The notes: generated from the sequence alone by a model not told the origin. Counted from the first letter of the stretch, positions 1 to 12,062 are shown. The stretch is 64,000 bases of DNA from Apoderus coryli (GCA_911728435.2 OU452205.1:11848260-11912259), one strand, 5' to 3'. Numbers and translations are program-made.

Positions 1-679
1 AGCCAAATATATTCACCAGTAAGTAATACAATGTTGTATATGTCGTAAATCCAAACCAAAGCTTTTTGGCAAAGTTGGCAGAAGCTCTTGAGCCACTCAA
101 ACGAACCGAATTTCCAATTGTCTTAATTCGATTTAATTCTCCTCGCTAATTAATTAGAAGTTTTTGTTAGTGGCATCCGCTCTTCCTATGCTATTCTATT
201 CAATTCAATGAAATGGAATTACTTAGACTAATTCCACTTTCAAAACTGGCATCAAGTAAATGGTTTGGTAAAAATTAAATTAACTAATGCTAGAAATAAC
301 AAGTTAAATACAAAGGCATATTAATTGAAGGTATTACAATATCAATTGCGCCGCATTTTTCAAATAACTTGGCATCTTATATTTTCTTGGCTATTTTATC
401 AATCAAAAATGTTATGAGCACTGCGACAGGTTTAGTTTAGTGAAGTGGTAAAACGTGTTTTCCAAAAAAGTATGATCTTGATGATAGAAAAACTAAAAGT
501 TCTAGAATTTTTTATAGACAACGTCGCAATACTGAAAATATTAGATCAATAAACACCCTAAAAAGATTTAAATTAATTTGTTCAACAGAGATTTTAACTA
601 TAATAAAACTTCATAGCTCTTATTTACTATAATCTTCAACCAAAACGAGTTCCAAGGTCGTGTAGATATCCTCCAAAGC
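1..679. other. Gene-free AT-rich DNA
   Basis: I see no coding, RNA or transposon signature here beyond simple AT-rich sequence. Both strands carry only short chance reading frames. Confidence 0.5.
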
Positions 680-960
680 CAAACAAGTGTAAAATATGCT
701 ATGTGTTTTTCCATACAGTTAAATATTCAGGTCAGCTCAGGTCGTGGGTTCCTATTGGTGAGGCTCCTGAAGGAAAACATTTTTAAAATAGTTCCCAAAT
801 CGTCGATTTTTTCACAAAACTAATATTAGAAAAAGATGTGTGAGCTTTTCTTGTGGAAATCTACTCGCCTAAACAATATACTAACTTGCGAGGTCCAACA
901 TATGCTCTGCGGCCAGACTTTTTTTTAAACTTTCACCACAAACATATTCCAGCACATTTT
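680..960 (+). repeat. Dispersed repeat family C, copy 1
   Basis: This stretch is similar, in the same orientation, to 51080-51340. Shared blocks include the phrase aaacatttttaaaatag followed by a run like tcccaaatcgt, and later a block like tctactcgc.taaacaa. No protein is evident. It is probably a remnant of a non-autonomous element, because only two diverged copies are visible and no termini are clear. Confidence 0.55.
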
Positions 961-1267
961 CCTCAACAAAGCCACAAACTATACAATATAATATGATTAG
1001 ACACTTACTTTTACAACAAAATTTAACTTATTCAACTTCCACAATAATAGGTATAACAAAAAATACCAAAACATGACACACAATGACACACTTGGCATTC
1101 GAATATATCTATTTTACCTCCGTCACCATCTAGGTTTTCGGCGTCGCATTTAATGACAATTTTAAAAAACCAATCATGGCCTACCTTTTGGACTATGTGT
1201 TAACGTTTACTCTTCGTAATCGTAAGTTTGGGAGTTAAAAACTGTGCCATGAAACTTTTTTTATATT

Positions 1268-1372
1268 ATTATTGAAATTATAGCCGGTCTGCACATATTG
1301 TTACATGACATGTAAATGGTATTAGATATACTGTTGGGCAATAAAGCATTATTATAATTATTATTATGACAT
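1268..1372 (+). repeat. LINE 3' tail with (ATT)n end
   Basis: The sequence ttgggcaataaagc is followed by an irregular ATT repeat near 1348-1375. An AATAAA signal followed by an (ATT)n tail is typical of the 3' end of some insect non-LTR retrotransposons. A similar gggcaataaatgg phrase ends the LINE fragment at about 4835. No coding part remains next to it. Confidence 0.4.
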
Positions 1373-1539
1373 GTTTATTCTTATGCTTCTTAGGAGATAT
1401 GTCATTAATTATACAGTAATGATATGAACTTACGATTATGATATAGGGTGGATAATTTGAAACATTTTGATATATCCTCAACAACTGTGCGAAATGCATA
1501 AAAAATTAAAATATTATTATGACGTGACGAATGTTTTTG

Positions 1540-1650
1540 TAAACAAAACTACAGGTACATTTAGTTTGACGCGGATGCTTAAAATGTCATTTTTCTTTCA
1601 TTAATGGAGATGCAAGAAATGTATCGATATATTCGATTCGAGCTCAATTT
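1540..1650 (-). repeat. Dispersed repeat family E, copy 1
   Basis: The reverse complement of this stretch resembles 6440-6545. Both contain tttgacgcggatgc and a block like ctttcattaat.gagatgca. At 1930 a further block, ttaaggttgaactat, also matches the neighbourhood of the second copy, so the family is probably longer and broken here. Confidence 0.5.
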
Positions 1651-1990
1651 CTCAGCCTATATTAAAAAAAATAATATTGCAAGCCATATTTTGATTTAAA
1701 GCAATAAAGAGAAAGTTTAAATATAATTTTAGAAAGAGTTCAGATATAAGGTTTAGTACCCACTGTAAAAATATTGTTGTTCGTAGAATGCAGAGACCAA
1801 ACTGTCTGTTCCTCACAATTTAAGATTGACAAATAAGGTCACAGTCTAAAATGAATTACTAATATTAAAATGTCTTCTGTGTAGAAAATTGACAATTTAA
1901 TTAAACAAAAGTAATGAGAATATACAGGGTGGGTGAATTTTTAAGGTTGAACTATTTCCTCGAGGACTACAACTAAGTCTATTCATATTC

Positions 1991-2247
1991 ATGTCCTTCT
2001 TGGACGGCGTTACTAAAAATAAAGCACTGTGGTTTACTGCCGTCTTAAAAATACTGAAAAAGGAACGTATTAAACTCTTTTCTAGATATAAAAAATCTAA
2101 GCGCCTTGAAGACTGGGAGTCATATAAGAATATGCGAAACTTTTTTACTGCCGCTGTGCGTGCAGAAAAAAGACTTATTTGTAACATATCAGAAGTGCAC
2201 GTGGGACGCTCTGGACCACTTAAATCTTAATAAGAAAAACAAAAGCT
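1991..2247 (+). pseudogene. LINE fragment, EN-RT linker region
   Basis: The frame from 1991 reads lysine/arginine-rich sequence with the pattern RYKKSKRLEDWESYKNMRN followed by VRAEKR. This is the usual linker between the endonuclease and reverse transcriptase domains of Jockey/CR1-like non-LTR retrotransposon ORF2. After about 2165 the homology continues in another frame (KCTWDALDHLNLNKK), so there is a frameshift. No endonuclease precedes it and no reverse transcriptase follows, so it is an isolated fragment. The element clade is inferred and not certain. Confidence 0.6.
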
Positions 2248-2439
2248 AAGTACGATATCTAGCAATTTTAGTATCATAAATCACTTTCACATACTCACGA
2301 ATGTTTTATTTGGTACTGTTTACAATTCAATATGTATTTTGTAATTCATCAATTTGTTACTATTTTTATACATTAAACAATGTGCGCTGTTTTGATATTT
2401 AAAAATTATATTCAGATTTCATGTTTAAACAGTCATGCG

Positions 2440-2700
2440 CGTAATTCGTTTTAAATGAGTGCGCGTTGGTTGGACCGTACTACCGCAGACTAAAGAAAAC
2501 GCTTTCGTATCTCAAGTTTTTCCTTACGCATCGTGAAAAAAAAAACGCTTGAAGTTAGTTATATTAGACATAGTTATTTGTAGTTACGCTTTGGTGATAA
2601 ATACCAGAGGTGTTATGCCGCTTGACGCTAAAAGAAAGAATATCAACGCAGGGCCCTGCTCATAGGCAGTGTTTGTTGTGCTGGATAGAAAAGGTAAGGA
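2440..2700 (+). other. CpG-rich patch ending at a splice-donor-like site
   Basis: CpG is clearly denser here than in the surrounding AT-rich DNA (tgcgcg, gtgcgcg, taccgc, aacgc and others). The patch ends at gaaaag/gtaagg near 2693, a good splice-donor match. It could be a promoter with a non-coding first exon, but there is no TATA box, open frame or downstream exon that I can tie to it. This is weak inference. Confidence 0.2.
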
Positions 2701-3805
2701 GAATTATGTTTATTTGCTAAGAATTAAAATTTTCTATTCGTTTTTAAATCATACCCGCACATTGGTAACTATTATAGTAGGTGTAATTAAAATACACATT
2801 AATAACCATACAATAAGACTTTTCAAGTATTGTTAATTAAATATTAACGTGAGAGAAAATTACAATTAAAACTATATTGCACAAACCAACGAATTTCTAA
2901 TAATACAGCATTCTTTAAAATATCCAAATTACAAAATTCTAATTAAATTATACCATAACTCAACTACAGCGATATTACAATTTGCTACAAAACCATTTCA
3001 ACAAAATTAAAATGGAAAACAACATGTACTTAAGTAATAATAACAATAATTCCTAGCAGCACATTCCACAACCGAAAAGCTCTTACAAATGATTAAACCA
3101 ACATTACGCCACCTTTTGAGATATAGTTAGTATAAGTGCCGTATCCGCAATTGTCTGTTCTGTACACCAAACACTGTAGAGTGTAGTATCAGCAGCAGGA
3201 ACATCAGACACCACTAGTCGGTATGAGATTCAAGTGTTTCAGGAATGAATATTAAAACGTGAAAAAGGAATGATGATGCATCGAGATGGATTAGGCGAAG
3301 AGCGCTGCTTTCGCATTACTCGTTTCATTAAGTTGAGTGCCACTCTCATGCGAACTTCTTCCGGATCTGTGAAACTTTTGCATACATATACGCATTGTAC
3401 CGGGTGGAACGTGTTTTTTTAATAGCAATAAACTGAGACAAACATAGTAATTATTTAACGATCAAGGAGGAACCAATAGCGCTGATTCAATTATTGTTCT
3501 GCATACGAGGACCTAAATATCAATTTGTTCAACTAGCGAAATCCTCAAACGTATTAGGATTATTCCTGTGATTCCAAGTCAGTTAGAAAACGATAAGTTG
3601 TGTTAAACAATCAGGTGATTTATGATCAAGAGCCAACTTATGAGCATGTTTGAACAATTGTATAAAGCGAGATGTACTAGGTTTTTTTTAATAATTTATT
3701 TAGCGTCATATTATTATACGTTTCGGCATTTTCACCTTTCTCGAGTACAACTTTAACATGGATTGCCATGTATTGTATTGTCTTTTGGATAATATATATT
3801 GCAGG
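2701..3805. other. Gene-free stretch
   Basis: No coding or transposon signature is recognised. The sequence is AT-rich with a moderately mixed-composition segment at about 3100-3420 that I cannot assign. Confidence 0.4.
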
Positions 3806-4560
3806 GTCTGGGTACTACAAGGATCAAATTTGGTTTTCTTCTTGTTTTTACTGTTTATAAATGACCTGGTGGAGAAGTTATTGTATTGTATTGTGCTGAT
3901 CATCTTAAGATTTTTCCAGCCTGCATCAGATGTATCACAGTGTGAAGACCTTCAGAGCGACTTGTGCGAAATTGATACCTAAATGCTGTTACGATAATAC
4001 GCTGCTCGAAAGAGTTTACTGAAGGGTCTTGGAGTATTATTTGACTTTGGACTTAGTTTTGTTCACCACTGATGCCAAGGCTGGAAGAGCCTTTTTTGGT
4101 TAGTATCTGTAGGTATTTCTCAAGTATGAGGTATGAGCATACGATATTTTCCTTTGTTAGATCAAAGAGAGGACTCTTCTCTGATATGGAATCCATTATA
4201 TAAATATCACCAATAAACCAGTTTCACGTTTGCTTAAGTATCTAGATTAATATAAGGTTGATGGAATATATACAGTGTGTGGGGTCGATTACAGTTCTCT
4301 CACGTCTCGTTCGGTGATCGATTGTTTATTGATGCGAAGACTTCAATGTTCAATATCGCTATTTCGTGGTATTATCCACAAGACGGTACGCTGCACCGAT
4401 TTTTTGGCGAGACTAAACGTCTTGGTCCTCAGACTCAATGCTAGAAATAATGCTGTTTTTTATTGCCACAGATCTCGAGACCAAATATTGTACTAGAGAG
4501 GTTTCCGATGAGTCCAATGTGGCAGGTGTATACTTAATTCCGATATTTTTTGACATATAG
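3806..4560 (+). pseudogene. LINE reverse transcriptase C-terminal half, decayed
   Basis: Reading across frames shows the remains of RT motifs: VLQGSNL then FLLFINDLVEKL (motif B region), then a damaged YADD region before KIFQPASDVSQCEDL-like sequence. Later come LGVLFDFGLSF (the DLGV...LSF block) and RSKEDSSLIWNP-like sequence. From 4275 the C-terminal tail RLNARNNAVFY appears, followed by SPMWQ. This order matches the C-terminal half of Jockey/CR1-like ORF2 proteins. Several frameshifts and stops make it a pseudogene. The 3' untranslated part probably runs to about 4855, where gggcaataaatggcaataata resembles a LINE tail. A related but better preserved copy lies at 34563-35490. Confidence 0.7.
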
Positions 4561-5091
4561 TAAAAAATTATTTCGAAGTTTGGAGGAGGTATAACTCACA
4601 TAATCAGATATTTTAATTATAGTCTCTCTATATTATACGACTCTGTTTCTATTTGTTCATGTGATTTGTGCTTAAATGTTAGTTACTTTTTTCTTTTAAA
4701 TTTACTGGTGTAATTTTAGATAGTTTTTTTTAAATATATATGTTATATTGTGTATATAATTTTTATCCGTAGTTTGTTTATATATTTTTTAATTTTAAGA
4801 ATTTCCATTTACAGGGGGATAATTTCTACTGGGCAATAAATGGCAATAATAAATTATAACATGAATTTGTGTCCGTAAATATAATAAAAAGAAAATAATT
4901 GTGTGACATAACGGATACAATTGCTGGATAAGACCTATAATAAATCGTGTCTACCAAAGGATACCGACAGTAATAAAAATAACTACAGTGACTGGAAAAA
5001 GTTGGCCGAATTATTTTCGGACAAGTGTAAGTAAATAATATAATATTTGTTTTAAAAAATATTTGTAAGATGGCAAAACAGTTATGCATTT

Positions 5092-5285
5092 AACATTAAT
5101 TGTTAATACATAAAGGATGTTTAAAATATTGTAGGGCATGATGTAGGCTTACGAAAATGATGTTATGAATATGGATGGCTCAGGTTGGTATTGACATTAC
5201 AAAGGGATATCGAGTTGTGGTTTTTTATATCATTTTCAATTAAGTTTAGAAAGACTATACGGTTTACATATATTTGTTGGTGTAT
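5092..5285 (+). repeat. Dispersed repeat family D, copy 1
   Basis: This matches 31138-31310 in the same orientation. Shared blocks are ttgttaatacataaag, aaaatattgtagggcatg, ggtattgacattacaaa and gatatcgag.tgtggttttt. No coding capacity is seen. Two copies about 26 kb apart show it is interspersed and not tandem. Confidence 0.65.
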
Positions 5286-5509
5286 ATCTCGCTGTGCTTA
5301 AATGTAGGCCGATATTGTAGATTGGCAACGAGTATGGTACTCTGACGAGTACATAATAAGAACTAAACGAATTAGGCAGTATCTGTCAACCCATGCCTCA
5401 GTCTGGTTCTACCGAATTATCCTGAGCCCCTGCTGAACTAAACAATATCTATTGTGTAGGTAAAACCGCAGACCAAACAGCCTTATAGTCATCGATCGCC
5501 GCACTATAA

Positions 5510-5780
5510 TAGATACTTGTAACTTTTAAACGCAATTTTCTCGAGAACTATGGAGGTAAATTTCAAAAGTATTATAGTTATTGCTGTAAAGAGTATAAAA
5601 AGTGCTTTGAAATGATCACAGGGTTCAAGCGATTTGAACTAAAACTAACGTGTTCAGGCGCAATCGGAATAAAGATAGACTTCCATCTCGAAATGGTCTC
5701 AGGGGATGGTTATATCCTAATTTTTTTTATCGAGTTCACAATACTTTCTCTGGGTGTAGAATTACTCTCATGGTTGATGA
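5510..5780 (+). repeat. Dispersed repeat family A, partial copy
   Basis: Diverged copy of the family seen at 16895-17290, 18278-18690 and 26860-27262. Recognisable parts are the start (cgcaattttctcgagaactatgg), acagggttcaagcgattt, the block around gacttccatctcgaaatgg, and cgagttcacaatactttc. It lacks the full middle part. Confidence 0.5.
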
Positions 5781-6439
5781 TTGTTATTAATGTAAACCCA
5801 TATTTACATGTGCCTCATTTAGGTTTTCAAAATCTACCAGACATCCTGAGATCTGGACCATTTGTCTAGATTTCTCTACTGAGAAAAGGAATCAAACTCT
5901 ATATCTTCTCAGCTAAACTTCTATTTTCCTTAGGAATTGGTGAAGCAAAAGAAAACATCAAACGCGAGTAATATTAAAAAGGGTATCGGTCATATAGGTT
6001 TTTTCTAACCATCCTGTAAAAACTACATAAAGGTTTTATTGAGATGTCTTCATTTAAATTTCACCCTCCAAGTATCCTTCTTGTATGCGTTGCAGACATG
6101 GAACACTTAGGTGTAATTTTATTAATTCCTAGAAGGGGTTAATGCAAATTTTTACGCCAAAACATTTTAACAATTATAATCATGAAAAACTATTGGTGCA
6201 CAGTAGTTATCTCAGGTGATGACCAAGAACGGAGGATTAGGAAGATAATGTATATGAACCTTTAGTTTTTTAAACAATTTAAAAACTTCATTCAAGTAGA
6301 TTACCTATTTAACTTCAAGTGGGGTGAACGCCCATTATAAGAAGCAAACAAACACCAAACCATCTCTAATGAATTTATTTAATTATACAAGGGCGGCCAA
6401 TAAACTCAGTTGTCCTTGAGGCAATAGTTCAACCTTAAA

Positions 6440-6545
6440 AAGAAGTTGAGATCGAATCGAATGTCTACATTTCCTGCATCTCTATTAATGAAAGAAAGTT
6501 GACATTGTGTGCATCCGCGTCAAATTAAATATATCCGTTTGATGA
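6440..6545 (+). repeat. Dispersed repeat family E, copy 2
   Basis: Inverted relative to 1540-1650. Contains gcatccgcgtcaaatt and tgcatctctattaatgaaag. The preceding 6390-6440 block resembles the reverse complement of 1930-1980. Confidence 0.5.
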
Positions 6546-7440
6546 ACAGTTTTGTTTATATAATTCATGAAATATCTGGTAAAAAGGTAAAACAGATTTT
6601 AACCAAATTTGGTACAAAAATACTATAGGACATGGCAAGGAGCTGATTAGATTTTGGGAAACATTGAGCGTAGCCAAGAGAGGGTTCAAAAATTTAAGAA
6701 ATCATAGTTCTTAAACTTATAATTTTTCATAGTTGTGATAGAATATAACCGAAAAAATGTTACATAAAAGAAGTTCGAAAATAGTTTAAAAAAAGGGTCA
6801 AAAACGAAAAAAAAAAATGTTTCCCAAATATACTAGAAAAATTGGCTAATTATATATAGCTTTGATATAAAATGCAAAAATGCAGCATAAAATTTTTATT
6901 TACATAGGCGTTCGTAAATAGTAGAAAAAGGGGTAAAATAAAAAAAAATTAAATGTAAAAAATTTTATATTTAACTAGTTGAATTGGTGTTAAAAATACA
7001 CGACAAAAATTAATGTACCATAGGCGTCCGTGAAAATTCTATAAAAGGGTCAGAAAAAAATTGTATCCGTGATAACTCAAAAACCACTTAACGGATTTTA
7101 ACCACATTTGGGACGAAAATACTACAGGATATTTATAGGTGCTGATTAACATTGAGCGTAGACAAGGGGTTTAAAAGAGGGTTCAAAAATTTAAAAAATC
7201 ATAGTTCTTAAACTTATCCGAAATATTGAATAATTTTTCATAGTAGTGATAGAATATAACCTAAAAAATGTTACATAAAAGAATTGGTTCACACAGGGGT
7301 TCGAAATAGGGACAAAAACGAAAAAAAAAATGTTTTTCCAAATATAACAGAAAAATTGGCTACTTAGATATAGCTTGGATTGATATAAATAGTGCCTCCA
7401 AAGAGAAGAAAAAGGCACAAAACCCGATACTTAAAAAAAA
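6545..7440 (+). repeat. Repeat family B, tandem pair
   Basis: Two direct copies about 510 bp apart are visible (roughly 6570-6880 and 7075-7390). Both contain attgagcgtag, agggttcaaaaatttaa, aatcatagttcttaaactt and tagaatataacc. A third copy lies inverted at 33790-34215. Short reading frames on both strands are not conserved, so I regard the repeat as non-coding. Confidence 0.65.
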
Positions 7441-7519
7441 ATAGCTGATGTCTAAAACAAAACAAAAATTTATTAAATTTAGATAAATGACAAAAAGGTC
7501 ATAAAATTATTACTTATAC

Positions 7520-7790
7520 ACTTAAATATGGAGAGCTATTCGTGCCTCGAGGGTAACAGTTTATTTTCTGTAGAATACGATTCTGTAATAAAAAATCATG
7601 TTGCTATTTAAAAAACCAAAGTTGACCTTGATATAACCTTGAAGCGGTTGTCAAATTCACAAATGGATACCACCACTGCATTTGTCCCACAATAGCAAAC
7701 AACTTTTATTTGAACTTTTTTTCCGAAAAATGTGCCGTTTTTAAGATACAAGGCTTTCTCAAGATAAATGGACCACCCGGTATATAAAAA
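7520..7790 (-). repeat. Terminus of repeat family F, inverted copy
   Basis: The reverse complement begins accgggtggtccatttatc and matches 59287-59480 (accgggcggtccatttatc). The end next to TA resembles the CAGGGTG-type ends of mariner-like MITEs elsewhere in the window. No transposase is present. Confidence 0.55.
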
Positions 7791-8209
7791 AAAATTAATA
7801 AATGAACAAGTTCTTTCATTATTAAAACATATATACATTTGTAACGTTTTATAATTAGCAAAGTAGCAATTATTAAAATAAAGTTTCAAATTTTATTGCA
7901 GCCTATTATTCCACTTTGCTGGGTAAGTATGGTTGGTATATTATAATACCCACATACAAACAAAACACCCGAGTGAAGTTATATTTTACGCAAAGCGGAA
8001 TCACTAAATCGCAGTAGTTCTAATTAAGTTGGACATTTAGGCCATAAATTCAAAAGTGAGGCCAATTTATGTGAAATGCGACGACGAGAACGATGGCAAA
8101 TAAAAATAAGACCCAGAATAGCATCTATTAATTGACAGAAAGCCGCAAAATAATATAGGTACACATATCTATATATTTTCAACTCGCTCCACCTTGGCAT
8201 TAAATGCAA

Positions 8210-8805
8210 TGTTTTGAAAACTCTAATTAACTAAATGACGACTCGTCATAAATTTAATGAATTTGGCATTATATATTTTGTCTAATTAACGGCACCATAT
8301 CATTATCTCCGGCTATTCTTACTTTTGCTACATACAGATTGTCAGATGTTATATAGGAATGGAGTTTAATTAAAAAATAATAATTAATGACGAATAATAA
8401 TAAACGTCTTTATTCAATGAACCTTAGGTACATTTCCACTCAGAAATGAACATCGTCGTTATTACGTAAAAAGCAAAATATAATATCTGTATTATATATA
8501 TATAATAAGCCAAAACTATATATTACCTAATCCTTCGGCGCCAAATCCTTGAACAAATTTTTTTTATTCTTCCAGAGTATTTTCTAGGTTTGCGAAATAG
8601 GCAATAATTTCTTCGTCGGTTTTTTCTGGTACGAATCTTCACTTAAAAAATGAAGCTTTGCAAAGAACTAAAATATTTGAAGATTAATTTTATGAATATA
8701 CATGATATTTACCCATAGAGCTTTGGGGATAGCTCCCGCCCATCAAGATTTTTAGTAGGGGTCCTATAAACTTGATTTTTTAATGTTCCCCACAGAAAAA
8801 AAATC
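8210..8805. other. Gene-free stretch with a LINE-type tail
   Basis: At 8395-8420 the minus strand shows an AATAAA signal followed by a short (ATT)n run, like the other LINE tails here. Sequence from about 8540 to 8805 may hold badly decayed C-terminal codons of the mariner-like gene that follows on the minus strand. Nothing else is recognised. Confidence 0.35.
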
Positions 8806-9657
8806 CTAGGGGGTCATATCCGGGGATTTAGGCGCCCATTCTGTAGGTCCATTTATTCCAATCCATTTAGTACGATAGGTATTATTTAAAAACTCTTGGA
8901 CTACCCTTGATTTATGAGGTGGAGCCCCGTCATGTTGAAACCACATGCTTAAGCGCAGCTGTAGGGGTAAATTTTCAAGCAAAAATCGCAAGTAGTTAAT
9001 GCCGTCCAATATATTTTCAAAAAAATACGGTCCAATTAAATGGTTTCCAATTGTTCCACACCACACATTTATGCCAAAGTGGCCTTGATTCTCGACTTCG
9101 TTAAAGTAATGTGGATTTTCGCTAGCCCAATAGTGCTCATTTTTTCGGTTCGGCTTACCATTACTGACGAAGTGACTTTCATCGGTCCACAGGATATGTT
9201 CAAACAATCGACCATCTCGTGTTTCCAAATTAACCATCATTTGTGCTATGAAATTCAGTCTTTTTTCGGTATGTCTCTCAGAATAATATTCTAGATTGTG
9301 CAATTTGTAATGATGAAATTTATTTGACTTTAAAACTCTTTGCACAGAGCTTCTCCCTAAATTCAGAGCGAGAGACGCCTGTCTTATCGAGTTTCTAGGA
9401 TTTGCCTGAAAATACTGTAAAATTCTAGCCACATTATTATCATTGCAAACTCTTTTCTGAATTTCGGTTTCTTTTCTCGACGAAAATGCGTTATCATTTT
9501 CTCGCAAAATTCTTTCTAGTCGCGCAAACATTTTTACATCTGGAGTATGCCTTTCAGGGTATCTTTCACTATGTAAATGGGCAGCTCTTCTACCGTGTTT
9601 CTGTGCTTCACCATATTATATTAAAATCATATCAACTTTTTCGTCTGTCGAAAACAT
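8806..9657 (-). pseudogene. Mariner-like DDE transposase, nearly intact
   Basis: Minus-strand transposase of the Tc1/mariner superfamily. The true start is probably the ATG at 9655-9657 (MFSTDEKVDMILI), but codon 14 is TAA (9616-9618). After it the frame continues YGEAQKHGRRAAHLHSERYP, the N-terminal helix-turn-helix region seen in insect copies with a DUF4817-like domain. The catalytic blocks are WTDESHF (first Asp), then WCGTIG..LIGPYFF, then MWFQHDGAPPH (second Asp) and WAPKSPDMTP (third Asp). The second and third Asp are separated by 36 residues, longer than in classic mariner. The frame stops at TAG just after SPDMTP, where relatives continue LDFFLWG; the next codons read DFF, so the stop is a point change. 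I could not find its inverted repeats. It cannot make full-length protein as read. Confidence 0.85.
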
Positions 9658-9825
9658 TTTTGTTATAAACACGTTGTAAATAAGTACCTGTTATTCCTTT
9701 CTGTATCGTATTTATTGTTTTGACAATTAATTTTGTATTATTTTGACAAGAATTGTCACTAGTAATGTGACAGAATAATTGTTTTTCATGGAGCATGTGA
9801 TTTGAAATGGCTATGTTAAATTATA

Positions 9826-10800
9826 TTTTTTCTGTGACGGGAAAAAAGTTTGACATATTTACTCTCTTGACAGGTAGTAAAATGTCACTTTTTATACCCG
9901 GGAAAAAAGTGAGCACTTTTTTCCCGGACACATAAGTAACGGTAGATATTTAATTCTAGGAAATTTTATTATACAAAAGTTACATTTTCTTTATATATCA
10001 AAACTGGCAATAATTTGTGACGCTACTTTTGCTGCTTCTACTGACTCCGGTGGAGTGTTCGCAATTTTAAATTAAATTACAGAATGAAATTGACAGATAT
10101 TTGATTACTTTTTTAAAACTTCAAATTTCACTTGGATAATTTTTTGACTTTTTTCAATATTAAATCGAAGTTTTTCCCGTCTCAGAAAAAAATAGTGTAT
10201 CATACACGGGAAAAAAGTTAGATTTTAGCTCTCGGTTTTTTGTCTCCCTCCGCTGCGCGTCGGGAGACAACACAACCTCGAGCTAAAATCTAGTACTTTT
10301 TTCCCTTGTATAATAAATAACTATTTTTCTGAGACGGGAAAAAAGTTTGACATATTTACCCTCTTGACAGGTAATAAAATGTCACTTTTTATCCCCGGGA
10401 AAAAAGTGAGTACTTTTTTCCCGGACACATAAGTAACGGTAGATATTTAATTCTAGGAAATTTTATTATACAAAAGTTACATTTTCTTTATATATCAAAA
10501 CTGGCAATAATTTGTGACGCTACTTTTGCTGCTTCTACTGACTCCGGTGGAGTGTTCGCAATTTTAAATTAAATTACAGAATGAAATTGACAGATATTTG
10601 ATTACTTTTTTAAAACTTCAAATTTCACTTGGATAATTTTTTGACTTTTTTCAATATTAAATCGAAGTTTTTCCCGTCTCAGAAAAAAATAGTGTATCAT
10701 ACACGGGAAAAAAGTTAGATTTTATCTCTCGGTTTTTTGTCTAACAACAACCTCGAGCTAAAATCTAGTACTTTTTTCCCTTGTATAATAAATAACTATT
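9826..10800. repeat. Tandem array of palindrome-rich 497-bp units
   Basis: Two direct copies with a 497-bp period start near 9826 and 10323. Each holds a 30-bp palindrome of CCGGGAAAAAAGTG, a 2-bp centre and its complement (9898-9927, perfect; 10395-10424, one mismatch). Each also has a second inverted pair near the end: cacgggaaaaaagttagatttt facing its partner (10195-10305 in copy 1). The start tttttctgagacggg is also mirrored inside the unit near 10172. Copy 1 carries a GC-rich hairpin (gtctccc...gggagac) that copy 2 lacks through a ~22-24-bp deletion. No coding sequence is recognised. It may be a satellite or a foldback element. Confidence 0.75.
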
Positions 10801-11262
10801 TAATACTATTTTTTTGTCAGTTTTGGCACTCGTCCTTTTTAGCGGATGAAGATAGAAAAAAATTTATTAGTAAAAAAGTATTTAGGAAAATTAGGGCTTT
10901 CGGAATGTGGCAAATTAAAAATAATACTGATGACGTCATATTCTCCATTTGGCAAAATAGGAAAAAAATATTTTTTTGGCGTAAAATATACCTGGATTCA
11001 ACACAATTTGTACCAGTTCAAAAGATTTTTAATATCTTATCCCGTTTTCATATAATAGGCCTGGGACGCCGAGTTTGGGACCCCGGTGCACGCTATGTAT
11101 TTAAACTTTCAAATACTTATTTAATAAAATCTTTTATAATTCAATTTTGTAATTTTTTTTGTTGCTTGTTAGTTTTTTCTTTATATAGTGAAAAACTCTC
11201 TATAGCGCAATTTCAGTCGACATTTTGGTCTTTTACTATATAGAGGTTCGACTGTAATTAAA
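10801..11262. other. Unassigned stretch ending in pogo-like terminus
   Basis: A 168-codon plus frame covers 10737-11243, but its composition looks like AT-rich noise and it overlaps the tandem repeat, so I do not call a gene. On the minus strand 11257 begins cagtcgaacctctatatag next to TA, resembling the ends of pogo/Tigger-type elements. I do not see a convincing second end, so this may be a truncated element. Confidence 0.35.
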
Positions 11263-12059
11263 AATCGGGCCATAATTAAGCGTTTCCATCTAGACTGCGA
11301 AACTTATAACGTGTCCCATTTAACACCTGAGACCTAGAGCCCTTAGCATTCCGACATCTAAAAAAGGAAAAAACTTAACTGCGGAATCAAACACCAACTT
11401 TCATGTCCTAAACAAACGCTGTCGTTAAAGTTTGCGTCGACTAGCTTTTACTCGCGCCACAACCGCTTCTTTAGTTTTCAACAATGCAAAATTTCATATT
11501 AAAAAGGAATATTTATTTTAGGGTTCTCACTACAAAGTCACCTTGGATGGCAAAGTCACATGTCTGTACGGTATAATTTTTGAAATGATCTGAAACCTTG
11601 TTATATAATTCATATGCGTTAACAAAAAAACTACTCGTATATGCAATGATTGAATGTTTTGGTATTTCCAATGTAAGTATGGCGAATCCTGCTGTTAAGA
11701 CAGTTGATGATTTTATTTATTAAACAACAGCTAAACTGAGGACATGTAGGTACATCTCGCAGCCCGTCCATCCCCCACCCGCCACACTGATAAAACTGTT
11801 TTCAAAATGCTCAAATTTCTTTTTGTTTGGGTTAAATAAAAATTACTTATTTAGAATGAATTTTGTTTCTTTAGAATATGTTCACTTGCTTGAATAACGG
11901 CTGTAATTTGTTTGATAATTATTTATTTGAAATAAATAACATCTGTTTAACGCAAACAAGAGAATTCCCGATTTATATGAATTTTATATCTGAATAAAAG
12001 AGATTCAAATTAAGTAATCATTTGTTTGAATTAAACAAATATTTATTTGTTTTATGTGG
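11263..12059. other. Gene-free AT-rich stretch
   Basis: No gene is recognised. Many short motifs of the type attatttgaaataaat and tttgtttgaatt occur at 11880-12059, similar to AT motifs at the edges of the palindromes near 14240. Confidence 0.4.
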
Positions 12060-12062
12060 TAA

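Noticed and set aside
10737..11243. 168-codon plus-strand reading frame
   Set aside because: It starts inside the tandem repeat, uses AT-rich codons typical of chance frames (Phe, Ile, Lys, Leu) and shows no domain.
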